A stretch of DNA of 64,000 nt from Ruminiclostridium papyrosolvens DSM 2782 (GTDB lineage: Bacteria > Bacillota > Clostridia > Acetivibrionales > DSM-1351): the NCBI RefSeq assembly GCF_029318685.1, contig NZ_CP119677.1, positions 744,001-808,000 of the forward strand, read 5' to 3'. A program made the position numbers and the translations under genes. Below, piece after piece: positions 53,005-61,804 of this stretch (positions are counted from its first letter, which is position 1; each line of letters starts with the position of its first letter). Below the pieces are notes generated by a model. The model saw only the letters and a list, made by a program, of their open reading frames with translations, ran no database searches and had not been told where the DNA came from.

Positions 53005-53991
53005 ATGGCAGAACTACGGTGGAATCCTTTATTAAAAGACTGGGTAATCATTGCACCAAAACGGCAGGGAAGACCTGTAATATCAAAGGAGCAATGCCCT
53101 TTTTGTGTGAGTTCGGGGAAGGTACCGAAGGATTATGATGTATACAGCTTTGAAAATGACTTTCCCGCCTTGTCTCAAAATTTACCGGACGAAACTTTAC
53201 CTTCCTATGATGTTCATGAAGTTAATAAAATTAAGGGCGCCTATGGCAAATGCGAGGTTATCTTGTATTCACCCGAGCATAAGGCAAGCCTCCATCAATT
53301 GTCGGTGGAGCATCTGAAGAAGTTGGTGGAGTTGTGGATAGAAAGGTTTAATGCCTTAAAAGCAGATGAAAGAATAAAGTATATTTACATATTTGAAAAT
53401 CGGGGCGAGCTTGTAGGGGCTACCATTTCACATCCTCATGGACAAATATACGGTTATTCATATATACCCAAAAGGGCAATGCTAGAGCTTGAATCCTGTG
53501 AAGAATATTTCAGAACACAGAATACCTGTCTGATATGTGAGATGCTAAAAAATGAAATAAATAACAGAGACAGAATGATTTTAGAAAATGACAGCTTTGC
53601 AGCCTTTATACCATTCTTTAGCGAATGCCCTTATGGAGTATATATTGTCAGTAAGAGCCACAAAAATAATCTGGGACAGTTCAACGCTCGTGAGAGGTCT
53701 GATTTAGCAGGTATATTAAAGGATATTACAGGAAGTCTCGATATGTTGTTCCATTATCCCTTCCCGTACATGATGTGCATGCAACAGGGGCCTGTAAACA
53801 GCGGGGATTTTGGAGCACATTCCCACTTTCATATTGAATTTTTTTCTCCTATGAGGTCAAAGGATAGCCAAAAGTTTAATGCATCCGGTGAAACTGGTGC
53901 ATGGGCTCACATTAACCCTACCAGACCTGAGGAGAAAGCTTTGGAGCTACGTAGAGCATATATGCAATATAGAGATGGAATTCAGGGGTGA
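53005..53991 (+). CDS. GalT-like nucleotidyltransferase (HIT superfamily)
   Basis: 328 aa; AAAGGCAGG before the ATG. Zinc site CPFCVSSGK is near residue 32; the catalytic site HPHGQIYGYSYIP (nucleophile His) and the C-terminal HSHFHIEFFSP are intact. GalT normally exchanges UDP-glucose and galactose 1-phosphate. No galK or galE is here, and the cluster has no HldE/HddC-type enzyme, so it may activate heptose 1-phosphate (inference). Its gene sits between two glycosyltransferase genes. Confidence 0.88.
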   Translation: MAELRWNPLLKDWVIIAPKRQGRPVISKEQCPFCVSSGKVPKDYDVYSFENDFPALSQNLPDETLPSYDVHEVNKIKGAYGKCEVILYSPEHKASLHQLSVEHLKKLVELWIERFNALKADERIKYIYIFENRGELVGATISHPHGQIYGYSYIPKRAMLELESCEEYFRTQNTCLICEMLKNEINNRDRMILENDSFAAFIPFFSECPYGVYIVSKSHKNNLGQFNARERSDLAGILKDITGSLDMLFHYPFPYMMCMQQGPVNSGDFGAHSHFHIEFFSPMRSKDSQKFNASGETGAWAHINPTRPEEKALELRRAYMQYRDGIQG

Positions 53992-54040
53992 AACTACGGC
54001 GGTAAATATAATCAAACCACTTATTGTGAGGGAGGATAGT

Positions 54041-55399
54041 ATGGAAACAGTCAAGATAGTTTCTGCATGTGACAGCCATTATGTACAGCATTTGGGGGTC
54101 ATGATTACTTCATTGCTTGAGAATACTTCCATGAAGACAAGTCTGGAATTTTACGTTATTGATGGAGGTATAACAGATGCTGATAAGGAGTTGCTTTGTT
54201 CATGTACCTGCTTATATGGCTGTAAAATTAACTTTATAACTATCCAAGCAGACTTTTATGCCAGATTTGGAGAAAGCCCCTCAGCAAGTGATGCTACATA
54301 TTTCCGGATATTTGTTTCGGAGCTGCTTGACACAAGTGTTGAAAAAGTAATTTATCTTGATTGTGACATCGTAGTAATAAAAGATATAGCCGAACTATGG
54401 AAAACAGATGTATCAGAGTATTTTTTAGCGGCTGTTGCGGATTGTGGAGTTGAATACTCGGGTGAGTATGCTGTAACTCTTAAAAGAAAACTGGGTATGA
54501 AAAGGAAAGACTGCTACTTTAATGCCGGAGTCCTGTTAATTAATCTGGTCAAATGGAGGGAAGAGAGTATTTCTAAAAGCATCTGCAAGTTTCTTTTTGA
54601 GAATAAAGGAAAGATTGATTTTGCTGATCAGGACGGGTTAAATGCAGTATTATGTAACCGTTGGTTGCCGCTGGACTCTCGATGGAATCAGCAGGTTGCA
54701 CATTGTGAGTTTTACGAACAGGAGAAAGTAGTATGGGAAAATGTGACCAGAGCAGTCAGGGAACCGTGGATAATTCATTATACAACCAGTTATTTTTCAG
54801 GAACTAAGCCGTGGAATTATTTGGACATGCATCCGTACAGACAGGAATATTACAGATATCTTCATATGACACCATGGAAGAGTTTTATTCCTCCAGACCG
54901 TACAATTTGGAATATACTTTTGAAAATCATTTATGAAGCATATGCAGGAAGGCTTTTAATCAATTATTACAGACGAAGCATAAAACCCACATACCGATAT
55001 GAGACCGCACGGCTGCCCAAAAAATTGACCTTATCCTTATGGTTTAAACTGTTGTACCTTATTGTCCATCCATTTATTTTTTATTACAAAAGCATGACAC
55101 GGAAAAAGGAAAAGTTGAAAAGTCAAAAACACATTTGTCCTTGTTGTGGTTATAAAACACTGGAACAAAGGCCCCCAAAGACTGAGGAAGTGTGTGAAAT
55201 CTGCGGATGGGAGTACGACTTTTATCAATTGTGCTACCCGGATGAAAGCAATGGCGCCAATGAGGTTGCATTGAATCAGGCAAGAAAAAATTATATGGAA
55301 TTTGGTGCATCTGAAGAAAAATACAGGTATGTGGTCAGAAGACCCGACCGTTATGATAAGAAAAAAATGGAGGCTGTTAAATATGCTGCTAGATATTAG
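54041..55399 (+). CDS. GT8 glycosyltransferase with C-terminal CPCC domain (2)
   Basis: 452 aa from the ATG at 54041 (GGGAGGA, 5-base gap); the longer frame overlapping galT is rejected. GT8 blocks: KIVSACDSHYVQHLGVMITS, VIYLDCDIVVIKDIAELW, YFNAGVLLINLVKW and FADQDGLNAVLCNRW. It ends in a CPCC domain: HICPCCGYKTLEQRPPK, CEICGWEYDFYQ, GANEVALNQARKNYMEFGA. It is a paralogue of 45512, so two related sugars or two positions may be added. Its last 17 bases overlap the next gene. Confidence 0.83.
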   Translation: METVKIVSACDSHYVQHLGVMITSLLENTSMKTSLEFYVIDGGITDADKELLCSCTCLYGCKINFITIQADFYARFGESPSASDATYFRIFVSELLDTSVEKVIYLDCDIVVIKDIAELWKTDVSEYFLAAVADCGVEYSGEYAVTLKRKLGMKRKDCYFNAGVLLINLVKWREESISKSICKFLFENKGKIDFADQDGLNAVLCNRWLPLDSRWNQQVAHCEFYEQEKVVWENVTRAVREPWIIHYTTSYFSGTKPWNYLDMHPYRQEYYRYLHMTPWKSFIPPDRTIWNILLKIIYEAYAGRLLINYYRRSIKPTYRYETARLPKKLTLSLWFKLLYLIVHPFIFYYKSMTRKKEKLKSQKHICPCCGYKTLEQRPPKTEEVCEICGWEYDFYQLCYPDESNGANEVALNQARKNYMEFGASEEKYRYVVRRPDRYDKKKMEAVKYAARY

Positions 55400-56945
55400 C
55401 TTGAAGCAGGAAAAGGATATGTATTGTGTTGAAAGTGAGATTGCAACCGTAGCAACTTTTTACAAGCGAAGGTATGAAATGGCATTTCTTGATGCTTGGA
55501 AGTTTGATTTCCTTCCCCCGGAGCAAAGTCCTGAGGGAACATTGGGAGGCAGGATATATACCGGTTTTATTGAGGATTGGTGGATGTGGGGACATTTGGA
55601 GGAGTTCCACGGTATTAGGGTTTTGTGGAACGAGGACTATGTGGGGAAGGACATTATGTACGTTGTAAAGACCGAGCTGGAACAAAATCGTCCAATATCA
55701 GTAATGATGGACTCCTTCTATCTGCCGTGGGCACATCAGTATGAAAAAGATACCCACTATGAGACATTAATGATGGTAGTTGGTATGGAAGAAAATGGGG
55801 TTTACTGTATAGACATACATTCTCTTAAACGGGTCGTATTATTGCCGTTAGACGCCTTTCTCAAGGGACATAAGCAATATACCGTTTTTTTACCCATGAG
55901 GGATGAGACAAAGGAAATAAACTGGCGAAAACTTTTCGGAGACAGGGCAAAAAGGCTCCTTGGAGAAGGGTATTCGATAAATTCCTTTGACAGCATGAGA
56001 GCTTTAGCTGACTGCGTGAGGGATACAATGGATTTCTCTATGGAGATAAAAGGGCATCATCATCCACTTAACGCAGGTATCATAAGAAATATTGAAACCC
56101 TTGGCAGGGGCAGATTCTTGTTTTCTTCTGCAATAAAGTATGTTGATGAGCTTTATCATATAAACAATTTTGATAAATTGTATGAAAATTTTAAAACCGT
56201 ATCCAACATGTGGCATTTAGTAAAGTACCAAATGATTAGGCACTTCTATACGGGTAGTCCGGATAAGGCGGCCTGCAAAATGATTGGGGAAAAAATCGAG
56301 GAGGCCTCAGTGTTAGAGGAGAAAATGGCACACTTAATCCTTGAATGCACAGAGAAAGGTATCGTGGCAGACACGGTGAAATTACCCTCAAAAACAGCTC
56401 CATCGGAAGAAAAAGTTAAGGATTTTGTTTTTGTCGAGTTGAAGGATTATCTGAATAATAAAGGTACCGGTGAAATGACGGAAACATATAACTTTAACAC
56501 TCTGGATTTTGAAGGGATGAAAGCTGCAGGCCCTGACAAATTACATTTCAGCCTTCCCTGTATACTTGAGGAAACCTATGATAATATCTCCTGCACCGGT
56601 CAGACCATTAAGATTCCTTCAGGTAAGTACAAGAGCATTATGCTTGTGGGGTGCTCTTTCTGGGGCAGCTTTTCGGAGAAAATGAGTGTAACATACTCGG
56701 ATGGACAAAAAAAGGAATTTTACATAGGCTTTACATGTTTCGACTCAGGAGTACCGTTATTTGGGGAGTCAGTATTTTACTCCGGAAATCTTATTGAAGT
56801 CAGGAAAGATATAGTCAGAAGAGGGGAGAATAAAGGACATTTGTTTCTGAGGGAACATGCTTTAGATGCAAACAAGGAAGTTACTGAAATACAGCTTCCT
56901 AATTACCCTAATATTCTCATATATGGAATTTCAATGGGAAAATAA
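55383..56945 (+). CDS. BtrH-type acyltransferase-like protein with C-terminal beta-sandwich
   Basis: 520 aa from the ATG at 55383 (GGAGG upstream). N-terminal ~200 residues resemble BtrH_N: putative nucleophile in DMYCVESEIATVATFY, then MMDSFYLPWAHQYEKD and THYETLMMVVGME with a His. In butirosin synthesis BtrH moves an acyl group from an acyl carrier protein to an amino sugar. A helical middle part follows, then a C-terminal domain (ISCTGQTIKIPSGKYKSIML, MSVTYSDGQKKEF) resembling carbohydrate-binding beta-sandwiches. The ACP gene lies two genes downstream. Confidence 0.72.
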   Translation: MLLDISLKQEKDMYCVESEIATVATFYKRRYEMAFLDAWKFDFLPPEQSPEGTLGGRIYTGFIEDWWMWGHLEEFHGIRVLWNEDYVGKDIMYVVKTELEQNRPISVMMDSFYLPWAHQYEKDTHYETLMMVVGMEENGVYCIDIHSLKRVVLLPLDAFLKGHKQYTVFLPMRDETKEINWRKLFGDRAKRLLGEGYSINSFDSMRALADCVRDTMDFSMEIKGHHHPLNAGIIRNIETLGRGRFLFSSAIKYVDELYHINNFDKLYENFKTVSNMWHLVKYQMIRHFYTGSPDKAACKMIGEKIEEASVLEEKMAHLILECTEKGIVADTVKLPSKTAPSEEKVKDFVFVELKDYLNNKGTGEMTETYNFNTLDFEGMKAAGPDKLHFSLPCILEETYDNISCTGQTIKIPSGKYKSIMLVGCSFWGSFSEKMSVTYSDGQKKEFYIGFTCFDSGVPLFGESVFYSGNLIEVRKDIVRRGENKGHLFLREHALDANKEVTEIQLPNYPNILIYGISMGK

Positions 56946-56974
56946 TCTCGTATTATTTATAAGTCAGGAGCTTA

Positions 56975-58495
56975 ATGATGATTATTGATTTGCTTGAAGA
57001 ATCAGTTGAAAAATACCGTGGCAAAATCGCCGTATGCTGTGACGAACGTAATATGACCTACGGAGAATTGTATATAAGAATTCTGAAGCTTTCTGAGGAA
57101 TTAACCGCAAAAGGTGTTAAAAAAGGGGATCACGTGGCACTGCTTCTGGCGAATTCAATAGAATTCATACTGTCATTTTTTGCGGTTAACCGCTGCGGAG
57201 GTATTATTATTCCGGTTTATGTGAATACCGGTGCAAACAAATTGGTGAGTATAGTAAATTTCTGTGATATCAAGTTTATCATTAGTTCAAAGCAATATCA
57301 GGATGTGTATAACGCAGTAACACGGGAAGTTTGTTTGAAAATGCAGAGTATATTCAGCGTCAATGAGGATGGTATCACAGAATGTATTACACTGGCAGAA
57401 GCTCCGCCATTGCAGGAAAAGGTGTATGAATCAAGTGAATGCAGTAATTGCCACGATTTGGCAGTTATACTTTTTTCGTCCGGCACCACAGGCATACCAA
57501 AAGGGGTTATGCTTTCAAATAACAATATTACCAGCAATGCAAAGGCGATTTCCGATTATCTGAGGTTATCACCCGACGACAAGGTGCTTCTGGTAAAAAA
57601 TATAAACCATGCCTCCAGTATAACGGGGGAAATGCTAATTTCATTATATAATGGGTGTTCATTGTACTTAACAGGAGATTTACCAACTCCTTCACTAATC
57701 CTACAACTAATGAGAAAAAAAGGGATTACCGTATTTTTTGCTGTTCCTTCCATATTATTTACATTGGTGAGACACAGGGACTTTAAAAGCTGCTGTTTTG
57801 AAAAGCTGAGAATTATGAACTTTTATGGAGCCTGCATAGGGTGTGAAGAGATTAAAATGCTCCATGAAAAATTCCCTAGGGTAAACCTGATTTATTCCTA
57901 CGGACTAACAGAGGCGTCTCCAAGAGTAACCTATCTGGAAGGTGAAGAGCTTATCAAAAGGCAAGGCTCGTCAGGAAAAGCCATTAAGGATATTGAACTT
58001 TTTATAGTTGATGAAGCCGGAAATTTTCAAGGCCCGGGAAGTGTTGGTGAAATCGCCGTCAAAGGCCCCAATGTGATGCTGGGATACTACAAAAACAGCG
58101 AATTGACTAAAAAAGTACTGGGGGATGGATTACTGCATACGGGTGATTACGGGTACAGGGATGAAGAAGGTTTTCTGTATGTGATGGGAAGGAAAGATAA
58201 CTTGATTATTCAATCAGGAAAAAATGTATATCCCGAGGAAATTGAAAAAGTACTGGGGAGCTGTTCCGGAATTGCTGAAGCTCTGGTAAGGGGAGAGAGC
58301 GACAGCTTCCTCGGTCAGAAAATCACAGCGTATTTGGTTGCGGAGGATGAATCCTCGACGGAGCTTAGGGAAGTGCTGCTGCATTGCAGGCAAAATCTTG
58401 AGGATTACAAGGTTCCGAGAGAAGTGTACTTTGTAGCCGCACTGGAAAAGAACCCCAACGGCAAAACTGTAAGAAATCAGGAAATAAAAATATAG
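56975..58495 (+). CDS. AMP-forming acyl/aminoacyl ligase
   Basis: 506 aa in the ANL superfamily. A3-like motif LFSSGTTGIPKGVMLS, then YSYGLTEASPRVTY, LLHTGDYGYRDEEGFLYVMG and the C-terminal catalytic Lys region KNPNGKTVRN. It activates a carboxylic or amino acid as an adenylate and should load the ACP encoded 6 bases downstream. The substrate cannot be read from the sequence. Confidence 0.88.
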   Translation: MMIIDLLEESVEKYRGKIAVCCDERNMTYGELYIRILKLSEELTAKGVKKGDHVALLLANSIEFILSFFAVNRCGGIIIPVYVNTGANKLVSIVNFCDIKFIISSKQYQDVYNAVTREVCLKMQSIFSVNEDGITECITLAEAPPLQEKVYESSECSNCHDLAVILFSSGTTGIPKGVMLSNNNITSNAKAISDYLRLSPDDKVLLVKNINHASSITGEMLISLYNGCSLYLTGDLPTPSLILQLMRKKGITVFFAVPSILFTLVRHRDFKSCCFEKLRIMNFYGACIGCEEIKMLHEKFPRVNLIYSYGLTEASPRVTYLEGEELIKRQGSSGKAIKDIELFIVDEAGNFQGPGSVGEIAVKGPNVMLGYYKNSELTKKVLGDGLLHTGDYGYRDEEGFLYVMGRKDNLIIQSGKNVYPEEIEKVLGSCSGIAEALVRGESDSFLGQKITAYLVAEDESSTELREVLLHCRQNLEDYKVPREVYFVAALEKNPNGKTVRNQEIKI

Positions 58496-58516
58496 ACTCA
58501 GTTGGAGGTACGCATA

Positions 58517-58807
58517 ATGGATAATACTGTTGAAGCAAAATTAAAAGAACTGATTATTAAAAATCTGCTGATGAAGGTGTCGGCACAAGATATAACTGAT
58601 GAAACGGATCTTGTAAGGGATTTCGTACTGGATTCCTTACAAATGCTGAGACTTGTATGGGATATAGAAATTGCATTCGGAATAAGTATTCAAAATCAGG
58701 ATTCTATGGTGAAGCTGGTTGCGAAGTATAAGCTGCTTAAAGAATATGTTTTGAAAAGGGTATCAGAAAGTACAGCAATGCCGGCAGGAACAGAAAAAAA
58801 TGTCTGA
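58517..58807 (+). CDS. Acyl carrier protein
   Basis: 96 aa from the ATG at 58517 (TTGGAGG, 8-base gap). The phosphopantetheine Ser is in FVLDSLQMLRL (Ser40). It carries the acyl or aminoacyl group between the ligase and the BtrH-like transferases. It overlaps the frame of the next gene slightly and is co-transcribed. Confidence 0.9.
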   Translation: MDNTVEAKLKELIIKNLLMKVSAQDITDETDLVRDFVLDSLQMLRLVWDIEIAFGISIQNQDSMVKLVAKYKLLKEYVLKRVSESTAMPAGTEKNV

Positions 58808-58832
58808 ATCCAAGGGGGGGAGATATACTGTG

Positions 58833-60017
58833 ATGAAATCCGAACAGCGGGAAAAGCTAACTGAACTTCTTTGGTATCTGAATGAGAATAATGATTTTTA
58901 CAGAGAACTTATGGGAAAGTTGCATATTGCATTAAACGGGGATGTGGAAAACAGCCTGAGAAAATTCCCGATATTACATAAAAAAGATATACGAGATAAT
59001 TACAATACCTATTTTTCCAAAACTAGCGAAATTAAGATAGAGGAATTTACCAGCGGATCCTCGGGGGTTCCCCTCAAGTGCCAGAAAACACGATATGAAA
59101 GGCTTATGGCTACGGCTAATATCTGGAAACAGAGATATATGCATGATCCGAAAGTAACTCTGGACAATTATTTTTCTTTTCATGACCTGAAAACTTATAA
59201 ACAGATTGGGAATTTGTTTTTATATGATCCCCCAAATATGAAGAAATGCTTTGAAAAAATGTGCAGTTTGGAACCAAGGTGGATTTCAGGCCCTATTTCA
59301 GCCATTGAAAAGTATGCAAGGTTAGTTGAAGAGGGATATTTAAGCTATGAAAATAAAACTATCCGCGTTTTTGAGAATATGGGGGAATTTGCAGAACCGG
59401 AACAGAGAGAGTATGTAGAAAAAATACTTGGATGTAAAACCATAAACCATTACGGCTGCATAGAATCATGGTGCATTGCGTATGAGTGCCCCCATGGCAG
59501 TATGCATGTACAGGACTCTATGATGTATGTTGAGCAGCTACCCTCCAATGCATGGACAGAGGAAAACGCAGGGGAGATTGTAATAACGAGCCTGTATAAT
59601 AAACTGATGCCTTTGATAAGGTATAATACCCACGATTTGGGCACTGTTGATTATTGCACCTGCAAATGCGGAAAAACTTCTCAGGTTATCAAGCTTCTTG
59701 GTGGGCGTACCACTGACATGATTCAGAACAGTAAAAACATTCCGGGAGAATTGTTTTTTAAACGCGGAGTTTATAAGCTCATCCGAAAGGGGTTTGATTG
59801 TATTGAAGGCTTCAAGGTTATGCAAACAACACCAAAGGATTTTATATTTTACATTGCAATGCAGGGCGACTATAAAGAAAATGTAACCAACTTTTTTACA
59901 GAATATATACAAAATGGATTAGGAGCAGACATCCGTATTCAATTCCAATTTGTTGACAGCTTACCGCCGCTTCCCTCCGGAAAGACAAAAATATTTCACT
60001 CCTTGATAAATATATAA
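58833..60017 (+). CDS. PaaK/CapK-like adenylate-forming enzyme
   Basis: About 394 aa; I chose the ATG at 58833 because AAGGGGGGAG lies about 7 bases upstream, over an earlier ATG at 58800. It has the phenylacetate-CoA-ligase/CoF-synthetase fold: FTSGSSGVPLKCQKTRYERL (ATP loop), NHYGCIESWCIAYECPHG (adenine/metal region), and LLGGRTTDMIQNSK. Possible metal Cys are in CTCKCGK. It may activate a second acyl group or load the ACP. Its C-terminus PPLPSGKTKIF keeps the catalytic Lys region. Confidence 0.8.
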   Translation: MKSEQREKLTELLWYLNENNDFYRELMGKLHIALNGDVENSLRKFPILHKKDIRDNYNTYFSKTSEIKIEEFTSGSSGVPLKCQKTRYERLMATANIWKQRYMHDPKVTLDNYFSFHDLKTYKQIGNLFLYDPPNMKKCFEKMCSLEPRWISGPISAIEKYARLVEEGYLSYENKTIRVFENMGEFAEPEQREYVEKILGCKTINHYGCIESWCIAYECPHGSMHVQDSMMYVEQLPSNAWTEENAGEIVITSLYNKLMPLIRYNTHDLGTVDYCTCKCGKTSQVIKLLGGRTTDMIQNSKNIPGELFFKRGVYKLIRKGFDCIEGFKVMQTTPKDFIFYIAMQGDYKENVTNFFTEYIQNGLGADIRIQFQFVDSLPPLPSGKTKIFHSLINI

Positions 60018-60052
60018 AAGAGTACTGCAAATCATAAGGAGGTGACATTAAT

Positions 60053-61804
60053 TTGATTAAAATAAAATCAAAACCCGTCAACACAATACTGGGATTTATG
60101 AAACCGTATACCGTATGTTTTGTAAATCTGTTTCTGACCATACTGGCGGCATCTTTTGTATATCTGATATATCCATACATTTTTGCGTTTATGATTGACA
60201 GAGTATTTTACAAGGGTGACTGGCAGCTATTCAAAATAGTGGTTATTGCATATACCATTATTTTTATCGGAGAACAGGCAATTCAGATTATTCTGAATAT
60301 GGAATGGGCATATCTTGTGACAAAATTCGTATTTGACATACGAAAGAAGCTTTTTGAAAGGATATTCAAGATAAAGGCAGCATTTTTAAGCAATGCGCAA
60401 ACAGGAGAGCTGATTGCTCGGGTAAACAATGATCCCCCACAGGTTATGGAGCTTTTGCACTGGCATGTATTTTTTACTGCATCAAATGTTATAAGACTGA
60501 TAATTTCTTTTGTTATTGTATTCTTTATTAATATAAAGCTGGCAGTGTTAATGCTGGTTGTTATACCATCTTCGGTTTATCTGTCACTGTATTTCAGCAA
60601 TAAAATTAAAAACATATATGAGCAATACCGCAAGGAATACGGCAAATACATCAGCTGGGTATACGAGATGCTGCAGGGGATGAGGGAAATCCAGCTGTTT
60701 GCGGCAGAGAGAAGCGTGGCCAGAAAGTTTGTGAAATTCAGTAAAAAAATGGTGCATGCAAGGGTCAAGGCAAGTAATATTGAGTTTATATCACAAACGG
60801 CCAATTCATTAATCACACTGTTGTCGGATTTGTTTCTCTATATTGCCTCCGCCATCCTTATTTCCCGCAAGGAATTGAGTATCGCAGGCTTCATAGCAAC
60901 CATGGAGTATTTCGGAATGTGCAACTACCTGTTAAGGGCTATTAATGATTCGAATTTTATGAGGCAGAACAATAAGGTGTCCATTAAGAAGGTATTGGAT
61001 ATATTGGATGAGGATATAGAGGATACGAGAAAAAACATGCCACCAATCAATATATCCCAAGGTGAGATAGAGTTTTCAGAGGTTTCATTTTGCTACGATA
61101 AAGATTTGCCTGTATTAAAAAATATTAATCTTCATATCAAAAAGGGAGAAAAAATATCCCTTGTCGGCATCAGCGGAGCAGGAAAAAGCACCATGGTGGG
61201 TTTATTGCAAAGATTTTACGAACCCATGGAAGGGTGCATAAAAATAGATGGAACAGATATATCCCAATGCGATTTAAAGTCCCTGAGAAGGAGTATTGGA
61301 GTTGTAAATCAGGAATCCATACTGTTTGACGGAACAATCAGGCAGAATCTTAAGCTGGGAAACCGCAAATCCTCGGAGGAGGAAATGTGGGAAGCATGTA
61401 AAAAAGCAAACATTGACGATTTTATAAGAAGTCTTCCCGATAAGCTTGATACTGTCATCGGCAGTGAAGGAATGAATATTTCGGGGGGACAAAGGCAAAG
61501 AATCGCAATCGCCAGGGTATTTCTAAAAAATCCTAAAATTATTGTTTTTGATGAAGCGACCTCTGCATTGGATTTTGAAGCCGAAACAGCTGTGAAAAAG
61601 GCCTGGCAGGAGCTAAGCGCAGGAAAGACATCTATTATTATTGCCCATAGGCTTTCTACTATTATGGATTCGGACCGGGTGGCCGTGCTTCACGGTGGGG
61701 AGATTGTATCCTTTGATACCCACAAGAGGCTTTTGGACTCCTGTGAACATTATAACAGGCTTTTTAGGGATCAATATCTGATTGAAGGATGTGCGACTGC
61801 ATGA
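60053..61804 (+). CDS. ABC exporter half-transporter 1
   Basis: 583 aa from TTG 60053 (AAGGAGGTG). There are six transmembrane helices in the first ~320 residues, then an ABC domain: Walker A GISGAGKST, signature ISGGQRQRIAIARVF, Walker B IIVFDEATSALDFE, H-loop IIAHRLST. Canonical catalytic residues suggest it is active. The next gene overlaps by four bases, so the two halves are probably a heterodimer that exports the cluster product. Confidence 0.9.
   Translation: MIKIKSKPVNTILGFMKPYTVCFVNLFLTILAASFVYLIYPYIFAFMIDRVFYKGDWQLFKIVVIAYTIIFIGEQAIQIILNMEWAYLVTKFVFDIRKKLFERIFKIKAAFLSNAQTGELIARVNNDPPQVMELLHWHVFFTASNVIRLIISFVIVFFINIKLAVLMLVVIPSSVYLSLYFSNKIKNIYEQYRKEYGKYISWVYEMLQGMREIQLFAAERSVARKFVKFSKKMVHARVKASNIEFISQTANSLITLLSDLFLYIASAILISRKELSIAGFIATMEYFGMCNYLLRAINDSNFMRQNNKVSIKKVLDILDEDIEDTRKNMPPINISQGEIEFSEVSFCYDKDLPVLKNINLHIKKGEKISLVGISGAGKSTMVGLLQRFYEPMEGCIKIDGTDISQCDLKSLRRSIGVVNQESILFDGTIRQNLKLGNRKSSEEEMWEACKKANIDDFIRSLPDKLDTVIGSEGMNISGGQRQRIAIARVFLKNPKIIVFDEATSALDFEAETAVKKAWQELSAGKTSIIIAHRLSTIMDSDRVAVLHGGEIVSFDTHKRLLDSCEHYNRLFRDQYLIEGCATA

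Noticed and set aside
53005-53991. Plain Leloir-pathway galT
   Set aside because: Motifs fit GalT, but galK and galE are absent and the gene lies among heptose and glycosyltransferase genes, so a cluster-specific role is preferred. The ordinary activity is not excluded.
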